Assembly: GCA_007258455.2 (NCBI GenBank)
Contig: VDFB02344245.1
Location: 49,267-113,266, forward strand
Direction: 5' to 3'
Length of the DNA stretch: 64,000 bases
DNA from: Sequoia sempervirens
Lineage: Eukaryota; Streptophyta; Pinopsida; Cupressales; Cupressaceae
Every line of letters starts with the position of its first letter. Position 1 is the stretch's first letter. Under the pieces are notes generated by a model. That model did not search any database, had not been told where the DNA came from, and saw only the letters and a list, made by a program, of their open reading frames with translations. Both the position numbers and the translations under genes were made by a program. This document shows positions 23,961-34,553 of this stretch, in pieces.

Positions 23961-25850
23961 TGGTTGGCGCTCATCAATTGATAAGTAGGAGGTATTTTTC
24001 CACAGCTAGTCAAATTATGATATTGCTATCAGGATTCAACCGTGTAGTTTCGAGTCAAACTCATTGACCCATGTTTCATGGATAGTGGTTCAAAAAGAAC
24101 CCATCTCTCATGATATCGAATGGTCCACTTAGCACTCATTGCATCTAGGTGATGCTCCTAGAGGTGAAGCACTGGTCCGTCACGGGAGGTCACCCATCCC
24201 AGTATTGCTCCAGCTCAAACGCGCTTAACCAGGGAGTTTTCTCCAAGGTTAAGCCCGCTTGAGTTGTTACCCCATTTGCAAAACCTTCAGCAAGTGTTGT
24301 GCATTATGAACCATTCATAATAGATCCCTTTAGCTCATCAATTGATAAGTAGGAGGTATTTTTCCACAGCGAGTCAAATTATGATATTGCTATCAGGATT
24401 CAACCGTGTAGTTTCGAGTCAAACTCATTGACCCATGTTTCATGAGTAGTGGTTCAACAAGAACCCATCTCTCATGATATCGAATGGTCCACTTAGCACT
24501 CATTACATCTAGGTGATGCTCACAGAGGTGAAGCACTAGTCCGTCCTGGGAGGTCACCCATCCCAGTACTGCTCCAGCTCAACCGTGCTTAACCAGGGAG
24601 TTTTCTCCAAAGTTAAGCTCGCTTGAGTTGTTACCCCATTTGAAAAACCTTTAGCAAGTGTTGTGCCTTATGAACCATTCATAATAGAGCCCCATTAGCT
24701 CATCAATTGATAAGTAGGAGGTATTTTTCCACAGCGAGTCAAATGATGATATTGCTATCAGGATTCAACCGTGTGGTTTCGAGTCAAACTCATTGAACCA
24801 TGTTTCATGAGTAGTGGTTCAACAAGAACTCATCTCTCATGATATCGAATGGTCCACTTAGCACTCATTGCATCTAGGTGATGCTCATAGAGGTGAACGT
24901 TCCGTCAGGAGGTCACCCATCGAGTCTTGCTCGGCTCAAGCGGCTTAACGGGAGTTTTCTCCAGGTTAAGCCGCTTGAGTTGTTACCCCATTGCAAAACC
25001 TTCAGCAAGTGTTGTGCCTTATGAACCATTCATAATAGAGCCCCTTTAGCTCGTCAATTGATAAGTAGGGGTATTTTTTCCACAGCGAGTCAAATTATGA
25101 TATTGCTATTAGGATTCAACCGTGTAGTTTAGAGTCAAACTCATTGACCCATGTTTCATGAGTAGTGGTTCAACAAGAACCCATCTCTCATGATATCGAA
25201 TAGTCCACTTAGCACTCATTGCATCTAGGTGATGCTCAGAGAGTTGAAGCACTAGTCCGTCTGGGAGGAAGCTTGTCCGTCTTGTTCATAGCTCAAGCAG
25301 CAACGGGAGTTTTCTCCAAGGTTAAGCCCGCTTGAGTTCTTACGCCATTTGCAAAACCTTTAGGAAGTGTTGTGCCTTATGAACCATTCATAATAGAGCC
25401 CCTTTAGCTCATCAATTGATAAGTAGGAGGTATTTTTCCACAGCGAGTCAAATTATGATATTGCTATCAGGATTCAACCGTGTAGTTTTGAGTCAAACTC
25501 ATTAACCCATGTTTCATGAGTAGTGGTTCAACAAGAACCCATCTCTCATGATATCGAATGGTCCATGTAGCACTCATTGCATCTAGGTGATGCTCACAGA
25601 GGTGAAGCACTGGTCCGTCCTGGGAGGTCACCCATCCCAGTACTGCTCCAGCTCAAGCGCGCTTAACCAAGGAGTTTTGTCCAAGGTTAAGCCCGCTTGA
25701 GTTGTTACCCCATTTGCAAAACCTTCAACAAGTGTTGTGCCTTATGAACCATTCATAATAGAGCCCCTTTAGCTCATCAATTCATAAGTAGGAGGTATTT
25801 TTCCACAGCGAGTCAAATTATGATATTGCTATCAGGATTCAGCCCATACA
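23961..25850 (-). repeat. 5S-repeat block 2: five units plus a partial
   Basis: Units begin near 23961, 24332, 24697, 25048 and 25406, and a truncated unit lies at 25771-25850. Units 1, 2 and 5 keep the full 5S core. Units 3 and 4 (24697-25405) have multiple small deletions in it, for example near 24895-24960 and 25255-25310. Confidence 0.88.
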
Positions 25851-25949
25851 TTAATTCATTCAAATTATTTCCACAGCGAGCCAAATTATTTAATTAATTC
25901 ATTTCTATATTTATTTCTTCGTAATTAATTAAATAATTTTATTTATTTA

Positions 25950-26480
25950 ATTACGTCACTAATTATTTCATCATGTATGTGAAATGGTATTCCCCAAACA
26001 AGTCCTTTGATAATTGGAGAAATTGTTTAAGCAATTTTAATTGACTCAAAAGATTTTTGACAAGCATTTGCCCATATAAACTCATCTTTTTTTACCAATG
26101 TATTTAACAAAGGTCCAACAATTTTAATAAACCCTTCAATAAAATTTTTGTAATATCCGACATCCCCAAGGAAGCTACAAATGCCTATTTGGTTTATAGG
26201 GATCTCAATGTTTTGAATAATTTCAACTTTCTTGGGGTCAACTTTTATTCTCTCTTTTGAGATGTGATGTCCCAGAATAATACCTTTTGTCATTATAATT
26301 GAATTTTTTTCATGATTTAGGGGTAACCTTTGATGTTTACATCTTTGTAAAACCTTTTCTAAGTTTTGAAGTGGTTCCTCAAATGTTTTTACATGAACTA
26401 TAAAGTCATCCATATAAACTTCAACACACAAAGTGGTGAAATCTATAAAGATAGTAAGGACCACTCTTTGAAAAGTGGTT
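25950..26480 (-). pseudogene. RT module 3
   Basis: The frame is open for 145 codons from the VVLTIF region through YMDDF, GICSFLGDVGYYKNFIEGF and FIWANACQKSFESIKIA. It is one of the longer uninterrupted copies and is still only the C-terminal half of RT plus the RNase H start. Confidence 0.9.
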
Positions 26481-26488
26481 GGTTGGCG

Positions 26489-27650
26489 CTCATCAATTGA
26501 TAAGTAGGAGGTATTTTTCCACAGCGAGTCAAATTATGATATTGCTATAAGGATTCAACCGTGTAGTTTCGAGTCAAACTCATTGACCCATGTTTCATGA
26601 GTAGTGGTTCAAAAAGAACCCATCTCTCATGATATCGAATGGTCCACTTAGCACTCATTGCATCTAGGTGATGCTCACAGAGGTGAAGCACTGGTTCGTC
26701 AGGGAGGTCACCCATCCCAGTATTGCTCCAGCTCAAGCGCTCTTAACCAGGGAGTTTTCTCAAGGTTAAGCCCGTTGAGTTGTTACCCCATGCAAAACCT
26801 TCAGCAAGTGTTGTGCATTATGAACCATTCATAATAGAGCCCTTTAGCTCATCAATTGATAAGTAGGAGGTATTTTTCCACAGCGAGTCAAATTATATTA
26901 TTGCTATCAGGATTCAACCGTGTAGTTTCGAGTCAAACTCATTGACCCATGTTTCATGAGTAGTGGTTCAACAAGAACCCATCTCTCATGATATCGAATG
27001 GTCCACTTAGTACTCATTGCATCTAGGTGATGCTCACAGAGGTGAAGCACTGGTCCGATCTGGGAGGTCACCCATCCCATCTTGCTCCAGCTCAAGCGCG
27101 TTTTAACCGGGAGTTTTCTCCAAGGTTAAGCCCGCTTGAGTTGTTACCCCATTTGCAAAACCTTTAGCAAGTGTTGTGCCTTATGAACCATTCATAATAG
27201 AGCCCTTTAGCTCATCAATTGATAAGTAGGAGGTATTTTTCCACAGTGAGTCAAATTATGATATTGCTATTAGGATTCAACCGTGTAGTTTCGAGTCAAA
27301 CTCATTGACCCATGTTTCATGAGTAGTGGTTCAACAAGAACCCATCTCTCATGATATCGAATAGTCCACTTAGCACTCATTGCATCTATGTGATGCTCAC
27401 AGAGGTGAAGCACTGATCCGTCCCGGGAGGTCACCCATCCCAGTACTGCTCCAGCTCAAGCGCGCTTAACCAGAGAGTTTTCTCCAAGGTTAAGCCCGCT
27501 TGAATTGCTACCCCATTTGCAAAACTTTCAGCAAGTGTTGTGCCTTATGAACCATTCATAATAGAGCCCCATTTAGCTCATCAATTGATAAGTAGGAGGT
27601 ATTTTTCCACAGCAAGTCAAATTATGATATTGGTATCAGGATTCAACCCA
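26489..27650 (-). repeat. 5S-repeat block 3: three units plus a partial
   Basis: Units begin near 26489, 26846 and 27209, followed by a truncated copy at 27575-27650. The third unit (366 bp) has a clean 5S core. The first two have small losses in or next to it. Confidence 0.88.
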
Positions 27651-27749
27651 TACATTAATTCATTCAAATTATTTCCACAGCGAGTCAAATTATTTAATTA
27701 ATTCATTTCTATATTTATTTCTTCGTAATTAATTAAATAATTTTATTTA

Positions 27750-28285
27750 TTTAATTACGTCACTAATTATTTCAGCATGTATGTCAAATGGTACTTCCCA
27801 AACAGGTCCTTTGATAATTGGAGAAATTGTTAAAGCAATTTTAATTAACTCAAAATATTTTTTACAAGCATTTGTCCATATAAACTCATCTTTTTTTACC
27901 AATGTATTTAACAAAGGTCCAACAATTTTAATAAACCCTTCAATAAAACTTTTGTAATATCCGACATGCCCAAGGAAGCTACAAATGCCTGTTTGGTTTA
28001 TAGGGATCTCAATGTTTTGAATAATTTCAACTTTCTTGGGGTCAACTTTTATTCCCTCTTTTGAGATGTGATGTCCCAGAATAATACGTTTTGTCATTAT
28101 AATTGAATTTTTTTCATGATTGAGGGGTAACCTTTGATGTTTACATCTTTGTAAAACCTTTTCTAAGTTTTGAAGTGGTTCCTCAAATGTTTTTACATGA
28201 ACTATAAAGTCATCCATATAAACTTCAACACACGAAGTAGTGAAATCTACAAAGATAGTACGGACCACTCTTTGAAAAGTGGTTG
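27750..28285 (-). pseudogene. RT module 4 (longest open copy)
   Basis: The 173-codon frame runs from FVDFTTSCVEVYMDDF to LTISPIIKGPVWEVPFDIHAEIISDVIK, where it enters the AT-rich link. It shows how far the module reaches: RT palm end, thumb, connection, and the first RNase H strand, where the family has FxLxxDAS. The usual catalytic Asp position reads HAE here. Confidence 0.9.
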
Positions 28286-28293
28286 GTTGGCGC

Positions 28294-29813
28294 TCATCAA
28301 TTGATAAGTAGGAGGTATTTTTCCACAGCGAGTCAAATTATTATATTGCTATCAGGATTCAACCGTGTAGTTTCGAGTGAAACTCATTGACCCATGTTTC
28401 ATGAGTAGTGGTTCAACAAGAACCCATCTCTCATGATATCGAATGGTCCACTTAGCACTCATTGCATCTAGGTGATGCTTACAGAGGTGAAGCACTGGTT
28501 CGTGCCGGGAGGTCACCCATCCCAGTACTGCTCCAGCTCAAGCGCGCTTAACCAGGGAGTTTTCTCCAAAGTTAAGCCCGCTTGAGTTGTTACCCCATTT
28601 GGAAAAACTTCAACAAGTGTTGTGCATTATGAACCATTCATAATAGAGCCCATTTAGCTCATCAATTGATAAGTAGGAAGTATTTTTCCACAGCGAGTCA
28701 AATTATGATATTGCTATCAGGATTCAACCGTGTAGTTTCGAGTCAAACTCATTGACCCATGTTTCATGAGTAGTGGTTCAACAAGAACCCATCTCTCATG
28801 ATATCGAATGGTCCACTTAGCACTCATTGCATCTAGGTGATGCTCACAGAGGTGAAGCACTGGTCCGTCCGGGGAGGTCACCCATCCCAGTACTGCTCCA
28901 GCTCAAGCGCGCTTAACCAGGGAGTTTTCTCCAAGGTTAAGCCCGCTTGAGTTGTTACCCCATTTGCAAAACCTTTAGCAAGTGTTGTGCCTTATGAACC
29001 ATTCATAATAAAGCCCCTTTAACTCATCAATTGATAAGTAAGAGGTATTTTTCCACAGAGTCAAATTATGATATTACACGTGATTCAACCGTTTTAGTCA
29101 AACTATTGACCTATGTTTCATGAGTAGTGATTCAACAAGAACCCATTCCTCATGATATTGAATGGTCCACTTAGCACTCATTGTATCTAGGTGATGCTTC
29201 ATTGTAGGTGAAGTGACCGGGTCCGCCCCGGGAGATCACTCATCCCAAGATGTTTGTACCTCAAGACGCTAACTGCGAGTTTTCTTCCAAGGTTAAGCCT
29301 CAGCCATTGAAGTTGTTACCCCATTTGCAAAACTCTTTTTTCGCGCTTCTTACGAACTACGTGACAATGTTTCTTTAAATTTCATCAATTGAGCAAGCAG
29401 GAGGTATTTTTCCACGGGCCGAAACAAATTACGACATTACATCGTGATTCAATTCGTAGAAGTTTCCGGAAATAAACTCATCACTCCATGTTTCATGGAG
29501 TAGTGGTTCAACAAGAACCTATGTTCATGTGATATCGAATGGTCCACTTAGCATTCATTGCATCTAGGTGATGCTCACAGAGGAAAGTTAGTCACCTATC
29601 CTCAAAGATGTTAGTACCGCCAAGCGCCGCTAACTGTGAGTTTGTCCAAGGTTAAGCCTCGCTTTGAGTTGTTACCCCATTTGCAAAACCTTCAACAAGT
29701 GTTGTGCCTTATGAACCATTCATAATAGAGCCCCTTTAGCTCATCAATTGATAAGTAGGAGGTATTTTTCCACAGCGAGTCAAATTATGATATTGCTATC
29801 AGGATTCAACCCA
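28294..29813 (-). repeat. 5S-repeat block 4: four units plus a partial, two strongly diverged
   Basis: Units begin near 28294, 28656, 29021 and 29379, with a truncated copy at 29738-29813. The first two are canonical. The third and fourth carry scattered substitutions and single-base indels over much of their length, unlike any other unit in the array. Confidence 0.88.
28851..28951 (-). other. Representative 5S rRNA-derived core with pol III box A/IE/box C and inverted box A
   Basis: Reading the minus strand in the best-preserved unit: GGTTAAGCGCGCTTGAGC (box A, 28901-28918), TGGAGCAGTA (intermediate element, 28891-28900), CTGGGATGGGTGACCTCCCC (box C, 28871-28890), then a diverged 3' end to about 28851. 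This matches the 3' two-thirds of plant 5S rRNA. The 5' third is replaced by an inverted box A at 28935-28951, giving a hairpin with 17-bp arms and one mismatch around a 16-nt loop that itself folds (GGAG-TTTT-CTCC). It is not a functional 5S gene, because the 5' part needed for helix I is absent. Confidence 0.85.
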
Positions 29814-29924
29814 TACATTAATTCATTCAAATTATTTCCACAGCAAGTCTAATTATTTAATTAATTTATTTCTATATTTATTTCTTCGTAATTAATTAAA
29901 TAATTTTATTTATTTAATTACGTC

Positions 29925-30445
29925 ACTAATTATTTCAGCATGTATGTGAAATGGTACTCCCCAAACAGGTCATTTGATAATTGGAGAAATTGTTAAAGCA
30001 ATTTTAATTGACTCAAAAGATTTTTGACAAGCATTTGTCCATATAAACTCATCTTTTTTTACCAATGTATTTAACAAAGGTCCAACAATTTTACTAAACC
30101 CTTCAATAAAACTTTTGTAATATCCGACATGCGCAAGGAAGCTACAAATGCCTGTTTGGTTTATAGGGATCTCAATGTTTTGAATAATTTCAACTTTCTT
30201 GGGGTCAACTTTTATTCCCTCTTTTGAGATGTGATGTCCCAGAATAATACCTTTTGTCATTATAATTGAATTTTTTTCATGATTTAGGGGTAACCTTTGA
30301 TGTTTACATCTTTGTAAAACCTTTTCTAAGTTTTGAAGTGGTTCCTCAAATGTTTTTACATGAACTATAAAGTCCATATAAACTTCAACACACGAAGTGG
30401 TGAAATCTACAAAGATAGTAAGGACCACTCTTTCAAAAGTGCTTG
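29925..30445 (-). pseudogene. RT module 5
   Basis: This is the same slice, 152 codons open. It lacks one Asp codon in the catalytic box (VYMDFIVH instead of VYMDDFIVH) because of a 3-bp deletion near 30374, which removes the essential second Asp. Confidence 0.9.
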
Positions 30446-30449
30446 GTTG

Positions 30450-30874
30450 GCGCTCATCAATTGATAAGTAGGAGGTATTTTTCCACAGCGAGTCAAATTA
30501 TGATATTGCTATCAGATTCAACCGTGTAGTTTCGAGTCAAACTCATTGACCCATGTTTCATGAGTAGTGGTTCAACAAGAACCCATCTCTCATGATATCT
30601 AATGGTCCACTTAGCACTCATTGCCTAGGTGATGCTCATAGAGGTGAAGACGGTCCGTCCCGTGAGGTCACCCATCCCAAAGATCGCCGAGCTTAATCAG
30701 GGAGTTTTCTCCAAGGTTAAGCCTGCTTGAGTTGTTACCCCATTTGCAAAACCTTCAGCAAGTGTTGTGCCTTATGAACCATTCATAATAGAGCCCCTTT
30801 AGCTCATCAATTGATAAGTGGGAGGTATTTTTCCACAGCGAGTCAAATTATGTTATTGCTATCAGGATTCAACC
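30450..30874 (-). repeat. 5S-repeat block 5: a single unit plus a partial
   Basis: One unit (about 30450-30800) lies between RT modules 5 and 6. Its 5S core is damaged around 30645-30710 (the box C to box A segment is shortened). This block gives the minimal spacing of the array, 1,066 bp between RT markers. Confidence 0.88.
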
Positions 30875-30999
30875 CATACATTAATTCATTCAAATTATTT
30901 CCATAGCGAGTCAAATTATTTAATTAATTCATTTCTATATTTATTTCTTCGTAATTAATTAAAAAAATTTATTTATTTAATTACGTCACTAATTATTTC

Positions 31000-31515
31000 A
31001 ACATGTATGTGAAATGGTACTCCCCAAACAGGTCCTTTGATAATTGGAGAAATTGTTAAAGCAATTTTAATTGACTCAAAATATTTTTAACAAGCATTTG
31101 TCCATATAAACTCATCTTTTTTTACCAATGTATTTAACAAAGGTCCAACAATTTTACTAAACCCTTCAATAAAACTTTTGTAATATCTGACATGCCCAAG
31201 GAAGCTACAAATGCCTATTTGGTTTATAGGGATCTCAACGTTTTGAATAATTTCAAATTTCTTGGGGTCAACTTTTATTTCCTCTTTTTAGATGTGATGT
31301 CCCAGAATAATACCTTTTGTCATTATAATTGAATTTTTTTCATGATTTAGGGGTAACCTTTGATGTTTACATCTTTGTAAAACCTTTTCTAAGTTTTGAA
31401 GTGGTTCCTCAAATGTTTTTACATGAACTATAAAGTCATCCATATAAACTTCAACACACAAAGTGGTGAAATCTACAAAGATAGTAAGGACCACTCTTTG
31501 AAAAGTGGTTGGTTG
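31000..31515 (-). pseudogene. RT module 6
   Basis: This is the same RT slice with the YMDDF box. The frame is cut after GIILGHHI by the TAG also present in module 1, which suggests that modules 1 and 6 share a recent ancestor. Confidence 0.88.
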
Positions 31516-31519
31516 GCGC

Positions 31520-33410
31520 TCATCAATTGATAAGTAGGAGGTATTTTTCCACAGCGAGTCAAATTATTATATTGCTATCATGATTCAACCGTGTATTTTC
31601 GAGTCAAACTCATTGACCCATGTTTCATGAGTAGTGGTTCAACAAGAACCCATCTCTCATGATATCGAATGGTCCACTTAGCACTCATTGCATCTAGGTG
31701 ATGCTCACAGAGGTGAAGTCCGGTCCCCGGGAGGTCACCCATCCCAGTACTGCTCCAGCTCAAGCGCGCTTAACCAGGGAGTTTTCTCCAAGGTTAAGCC
31801 CACTTGAGTTGTTACCCCATTTGCAAAACCTTCAGCAAGTGTTGTGCCTTATGAACCATTCATAATATAGCCCCTTTAGCTCATCAATTGATAAGTAGGA
31901 GGTATTTTTCCACAGCGAGTCAAATTATGATATTGCTATCAGGATTCAACCGTGTAGTTTCGAGTCAAACTCATTGACCCATGTTTCATGAGTAGTGGTT
32001 CAAAAAGAACCCATCTCTCATGATATCGAATGGTCCACTTAGCACTCATTGCATCTAGGTGATGCTCATAGAGGTGAAGCACTGGTCCGTCCTGGGAGGT
32101 CACCCGTCCTAGTACTGCTCTAGCTCAAGCACACTTAACCAGGGAGTTTTCTCCAAGGTTAAGCCCACTTGAGTTGTTACCCCATTTGTGAAACCTTCAG
32201 CAAGTGTTGTTGCCTTATGAACCATTAATAATAGAGCCCCTTTAGCTCATCAATTGATAAGTAGAAGGTATTTTTCCACAGCGAGTCAAATTATGATATT
32301 GCTATCAGGATTCAACCGTGTAGTTTCGAGTCAAACTCATTGACCCATGTTTCATGAGTAGTGGTTCAACAAGAACCCATGTCTCATGATATCGAATGGT
32401 CCACTTAGCACTCATTGCATCTAGGTGATGCTCACAGAGGTGAAGCACTGGTCCGTCCCGGGAGGTCACCCATCCCAGTACTGCTCCAGCTCAGGCGCGC
32501 TTAACGAGAAAGTTTTCTCCAAGGTTAAGCCCGCTTGAGTTGTTATCCCATTTGCAAAACCTTCAACAAGTGTTGTGCCTTATGAACCATTTATAATAGA
32601 GCCCCATTTAGCTCATCAATTGATAAGTAGGAGGTATTTTTCCACAGCGAGTCAAATTATGATATTGCTATTAGGATTCAACCGTGTAGTTTCGAGTCAA
32701 ACTCATTGACCCATGTTTCATGAGTAGTGGTTCAACAAGAACCCATCTCTCATGATATCGAATGGTCCATTTAGCACTCATTGCATCTAGGCGATGCTCA
32801 CAGAGGTGAAGCACTGGTCCGTCCCGGGAGGTCACCCATTTGAGTATTGCTCCAGCTCAAGCGTGCTTAACCAGGGAGTTTTCTCCAAGGTTAAGCCTGT
32901 TTGAGTTGTTACCCCATTTGCAAAACCTTCAGCAAGTGTTGTGCCTTATGAACCATCCATAATAGAGCCCCTTTAGCTCATCAATTGATAAGTAGGAGGT
33001 ATTTTTCCACAGCAAGTGAAATTATGATATTGCTATCAGGATTCAACCATGTATTTTCGAGTCAAACTCATTGACCCATGTTTCATGAGTAGTGGTTCAA
33101 CAAGAACCCATCTCTCATGATATCCAATGGTCCACTTAGCACTCATTGCATCTAGGTGATGCTGAGAGAGGTGAAGCACTCATCCGTCCCGGGAGGTCAC
33201 CCATCCCAGTACTGCTCCAGCTCAAGTGCGCTTAACCAGGGAGTTTTCTCCAAGGGTAAGCCCGCTTGAGTTGTTACCCCATTTGCAAAACCTTCAGCAA
33301 GTGTTGTGCATTATGAACCATTCATAATAGAGCCCCTTTAGCTCATCAATTGATAAGTAGGAGGTATTTTTCCGCAGCGAGTCAAATTATGATATTGCTA
33401 TCAGGATTCA
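31520..33410 (-). repeat. 5S-repeat block 6: five units plus a partial
   Basis: Units begin near 31520, 31878, 32244, 32610 and 32975, and a truncated copy runs from 33340. All but the first are 365-366 bp, and the 5S cores and hairpins are mostly intact. The block stops abruptly at about 33410, where the sequence flips orientation. Confidence 0.9.
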
Positions 33411-33596
33411 CCTAGATGCAATGAGTGCTAAGTGGACCATTCGATATCATGAGAGATGGGTTCTTGTTGAACCACTACTCATGAAACATTGGTCAATGAG
33501 TTTGACTCAAAACTACACGGTTGAATTCTGATAGCAATATCATAATTTGACTCGCTGTGGAAAAATACCTCCTACTTATCAATTGATGAGCACCAA
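33411..33596 (+). repeat. Inverted partial 5S unit
   Basis: The 3' part of a unit (from CCTAGATGCAATGAG to CAATTGATGAGC) appears here in the opposite orientation to the array. It leads directly into the inverted RT module, as in the main array. Confidence 0.88.
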
Positions 33597-34070
33597 CCAC
33601 TTTTCAAAGAGTGGTCCTTACTATCTTTGTAGATTTCACCACTTCGTGTGTTGAAGTTTATATGGATGACTTTATAGTTCATGTAAAAACATTTGAGGAA
33701 CCACTTCAAAACTTAGAAAAGGTTTTACAAAGATGTAAACATCAAAGGTTACCCCTCAATCATGAAAAAAATTCAATTATAATGACAAAAGGTATTATTC
33801 TGGGACATCACATCTCAAAAGAGGGAATAAAAGTTGACCCCAAGAAAGTTGAAATTATTCAAAACATTGAGATCCCTATAAACCAAACAGGCATTTGTAG
33901 CTTCCTTGGGCATGTCGGATATTACAAAAGTTTTATTGAAGGGTTTAGTAAAATTGTTGGACCTTTGTTAAATACATTGGTAAAAAAGATGAGTATATAT
34001 GGACAAATGCTTGTCAAAATATTTTGAGTCAATTAAAATTGCTTTAACAATTTCTCCAATTATCAAAGGA
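33597..34070 (+). pseudogene. RT module 7, inverted
   Basis: This plus-strand copy contains CCAACCACTTTTCAAAGAG, then VVLTIFVDFTTSCVEVYMDDF through GFSKIVGPLLNTLVKK. A one-base deletion there breaks the frame, and FESIKIALTISPIIKGP follows in the next frame. Apart from that deletion it matches the other modules closely. Confidence 0.9.
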
Positions 34071-34310
34071 CCTGCTCCAGCTCAAGCACTGGTTTTTTTT
34101 GGCTTTTTGACATTTTATGGTTTTTTTTTTAGGGAGTTTTCTCCAAGGTTAAGCCCGCTTGAGTTGTTACCCTATTTGCAAAACCTTTAGCAAGTGTTGT
34201 GCCTTATGAACCATTCATAATAGAGCCCCTTTAACTCATCTATGAAACATGGGTCAATGAGTTTGACTCGAAACTACACGGTTGAATCCTGATAGCAATA
34301 TCATAAAGTG
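34071..34310. repeat. Scrambled array edge
   Basis: This is a patchwork of a short 5S-core piece (TGCTCCAGCTCAAGCACTGG), then a fragment of the 28-bp minisatellite otherwise found at 21.15-21.30 kb. Next comes the 5S hairpin arm to unit end (AGGGAGTTTTCTCC to CTTTAACTCATC), and then an inverted unit piece (TATGAAACATGGGTCAATG to ATATCATAA). It joins the gypsy RT at AGTGGTTGGCGC. Several template switches or an assembly artefact are needed to make it. Confidence 0.8.
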
Positions 34311-34553
34311 GTTGGCGCATTACATAGTCCAAATGGTAAAATTGTATAAGCATTGTTACCCCAAGGATAGGTAAAATTAGTTTTATCTTGATCTTCAAGA
34401 GCTACTTGGATCTAATTGTATCCACTAATGCCATCAAGAAAAGAGAAATAATTTTTGCCTGCTAGGTTATCAAGTACTTGATCAATGAATGGAAATGAAA
34501 AATGATCTTTCTTTGTGGCCTTATTCAATTCTCTATTATCCATGCACACACAT
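34311..34553 (-). pseudogene. Athila/Tat-like gypsy RT, middle segment
   Basis: The minus strand encodes VCMDNRELNKATKKDHF, FPFIDQVLDNLAGKNYFSFLD (palm, first catalytic Asp in FLDG), GISGYN then a TAG stop in place of Gln, and PFGLCNAPTT, where the 5S array begins. The preceding residues are found beyond the chromovirus at 46200 and upward (KKNGKWC). It is thus the continuation of the RT of the element at 46.2-50.2 kb. Confidence 0.88.

Larger units (their letters stand above)
21556..34320 (-). repeat. Higher-order array: 5S-bearing ~365-bp units plus gypsy RT modules
   Basis: The array consists of 21 complete head-to-tail ~365-bp units, each carrying a partial 5S rRNA sequence on the minus strand, and six minus-strand copies of a gypsy RT fragment. 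A seventh, inverted RT copy lies at the right edge. The RT markers (gta before the ggaccactc box) sit at 22151, 23935, 26454, 28258, 30418 and 31484. Distances between them fit a constant ~705 bp plus n x ~363 bp, with n = 3, 5, 3, 4 and 1; five more units follow the last. Each module is flanked by the same AT-rich link and a truncated ~75-bp 5S unit. The 5S part resembles the LTR of Cassandra-type TRIM elements, but no internal domain, PBS or PPT is seen between units. Confidence 0.9.

Noticed and set aside
21556..34320. A functional 5S rDNA cluster
   Set aside because: Units have 5S box A, IE and box C but lack the 5' third of 5S, have a diverged 3' end, and are joined to LTR-like and RT sequence. 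They cannot yield mature 5S rRNA.
21556..34320. A CRISPR-like repeat-spacer array
   Set aside because: The repeats are ~365 bp with no unique spacers, in a plant nuclear context.
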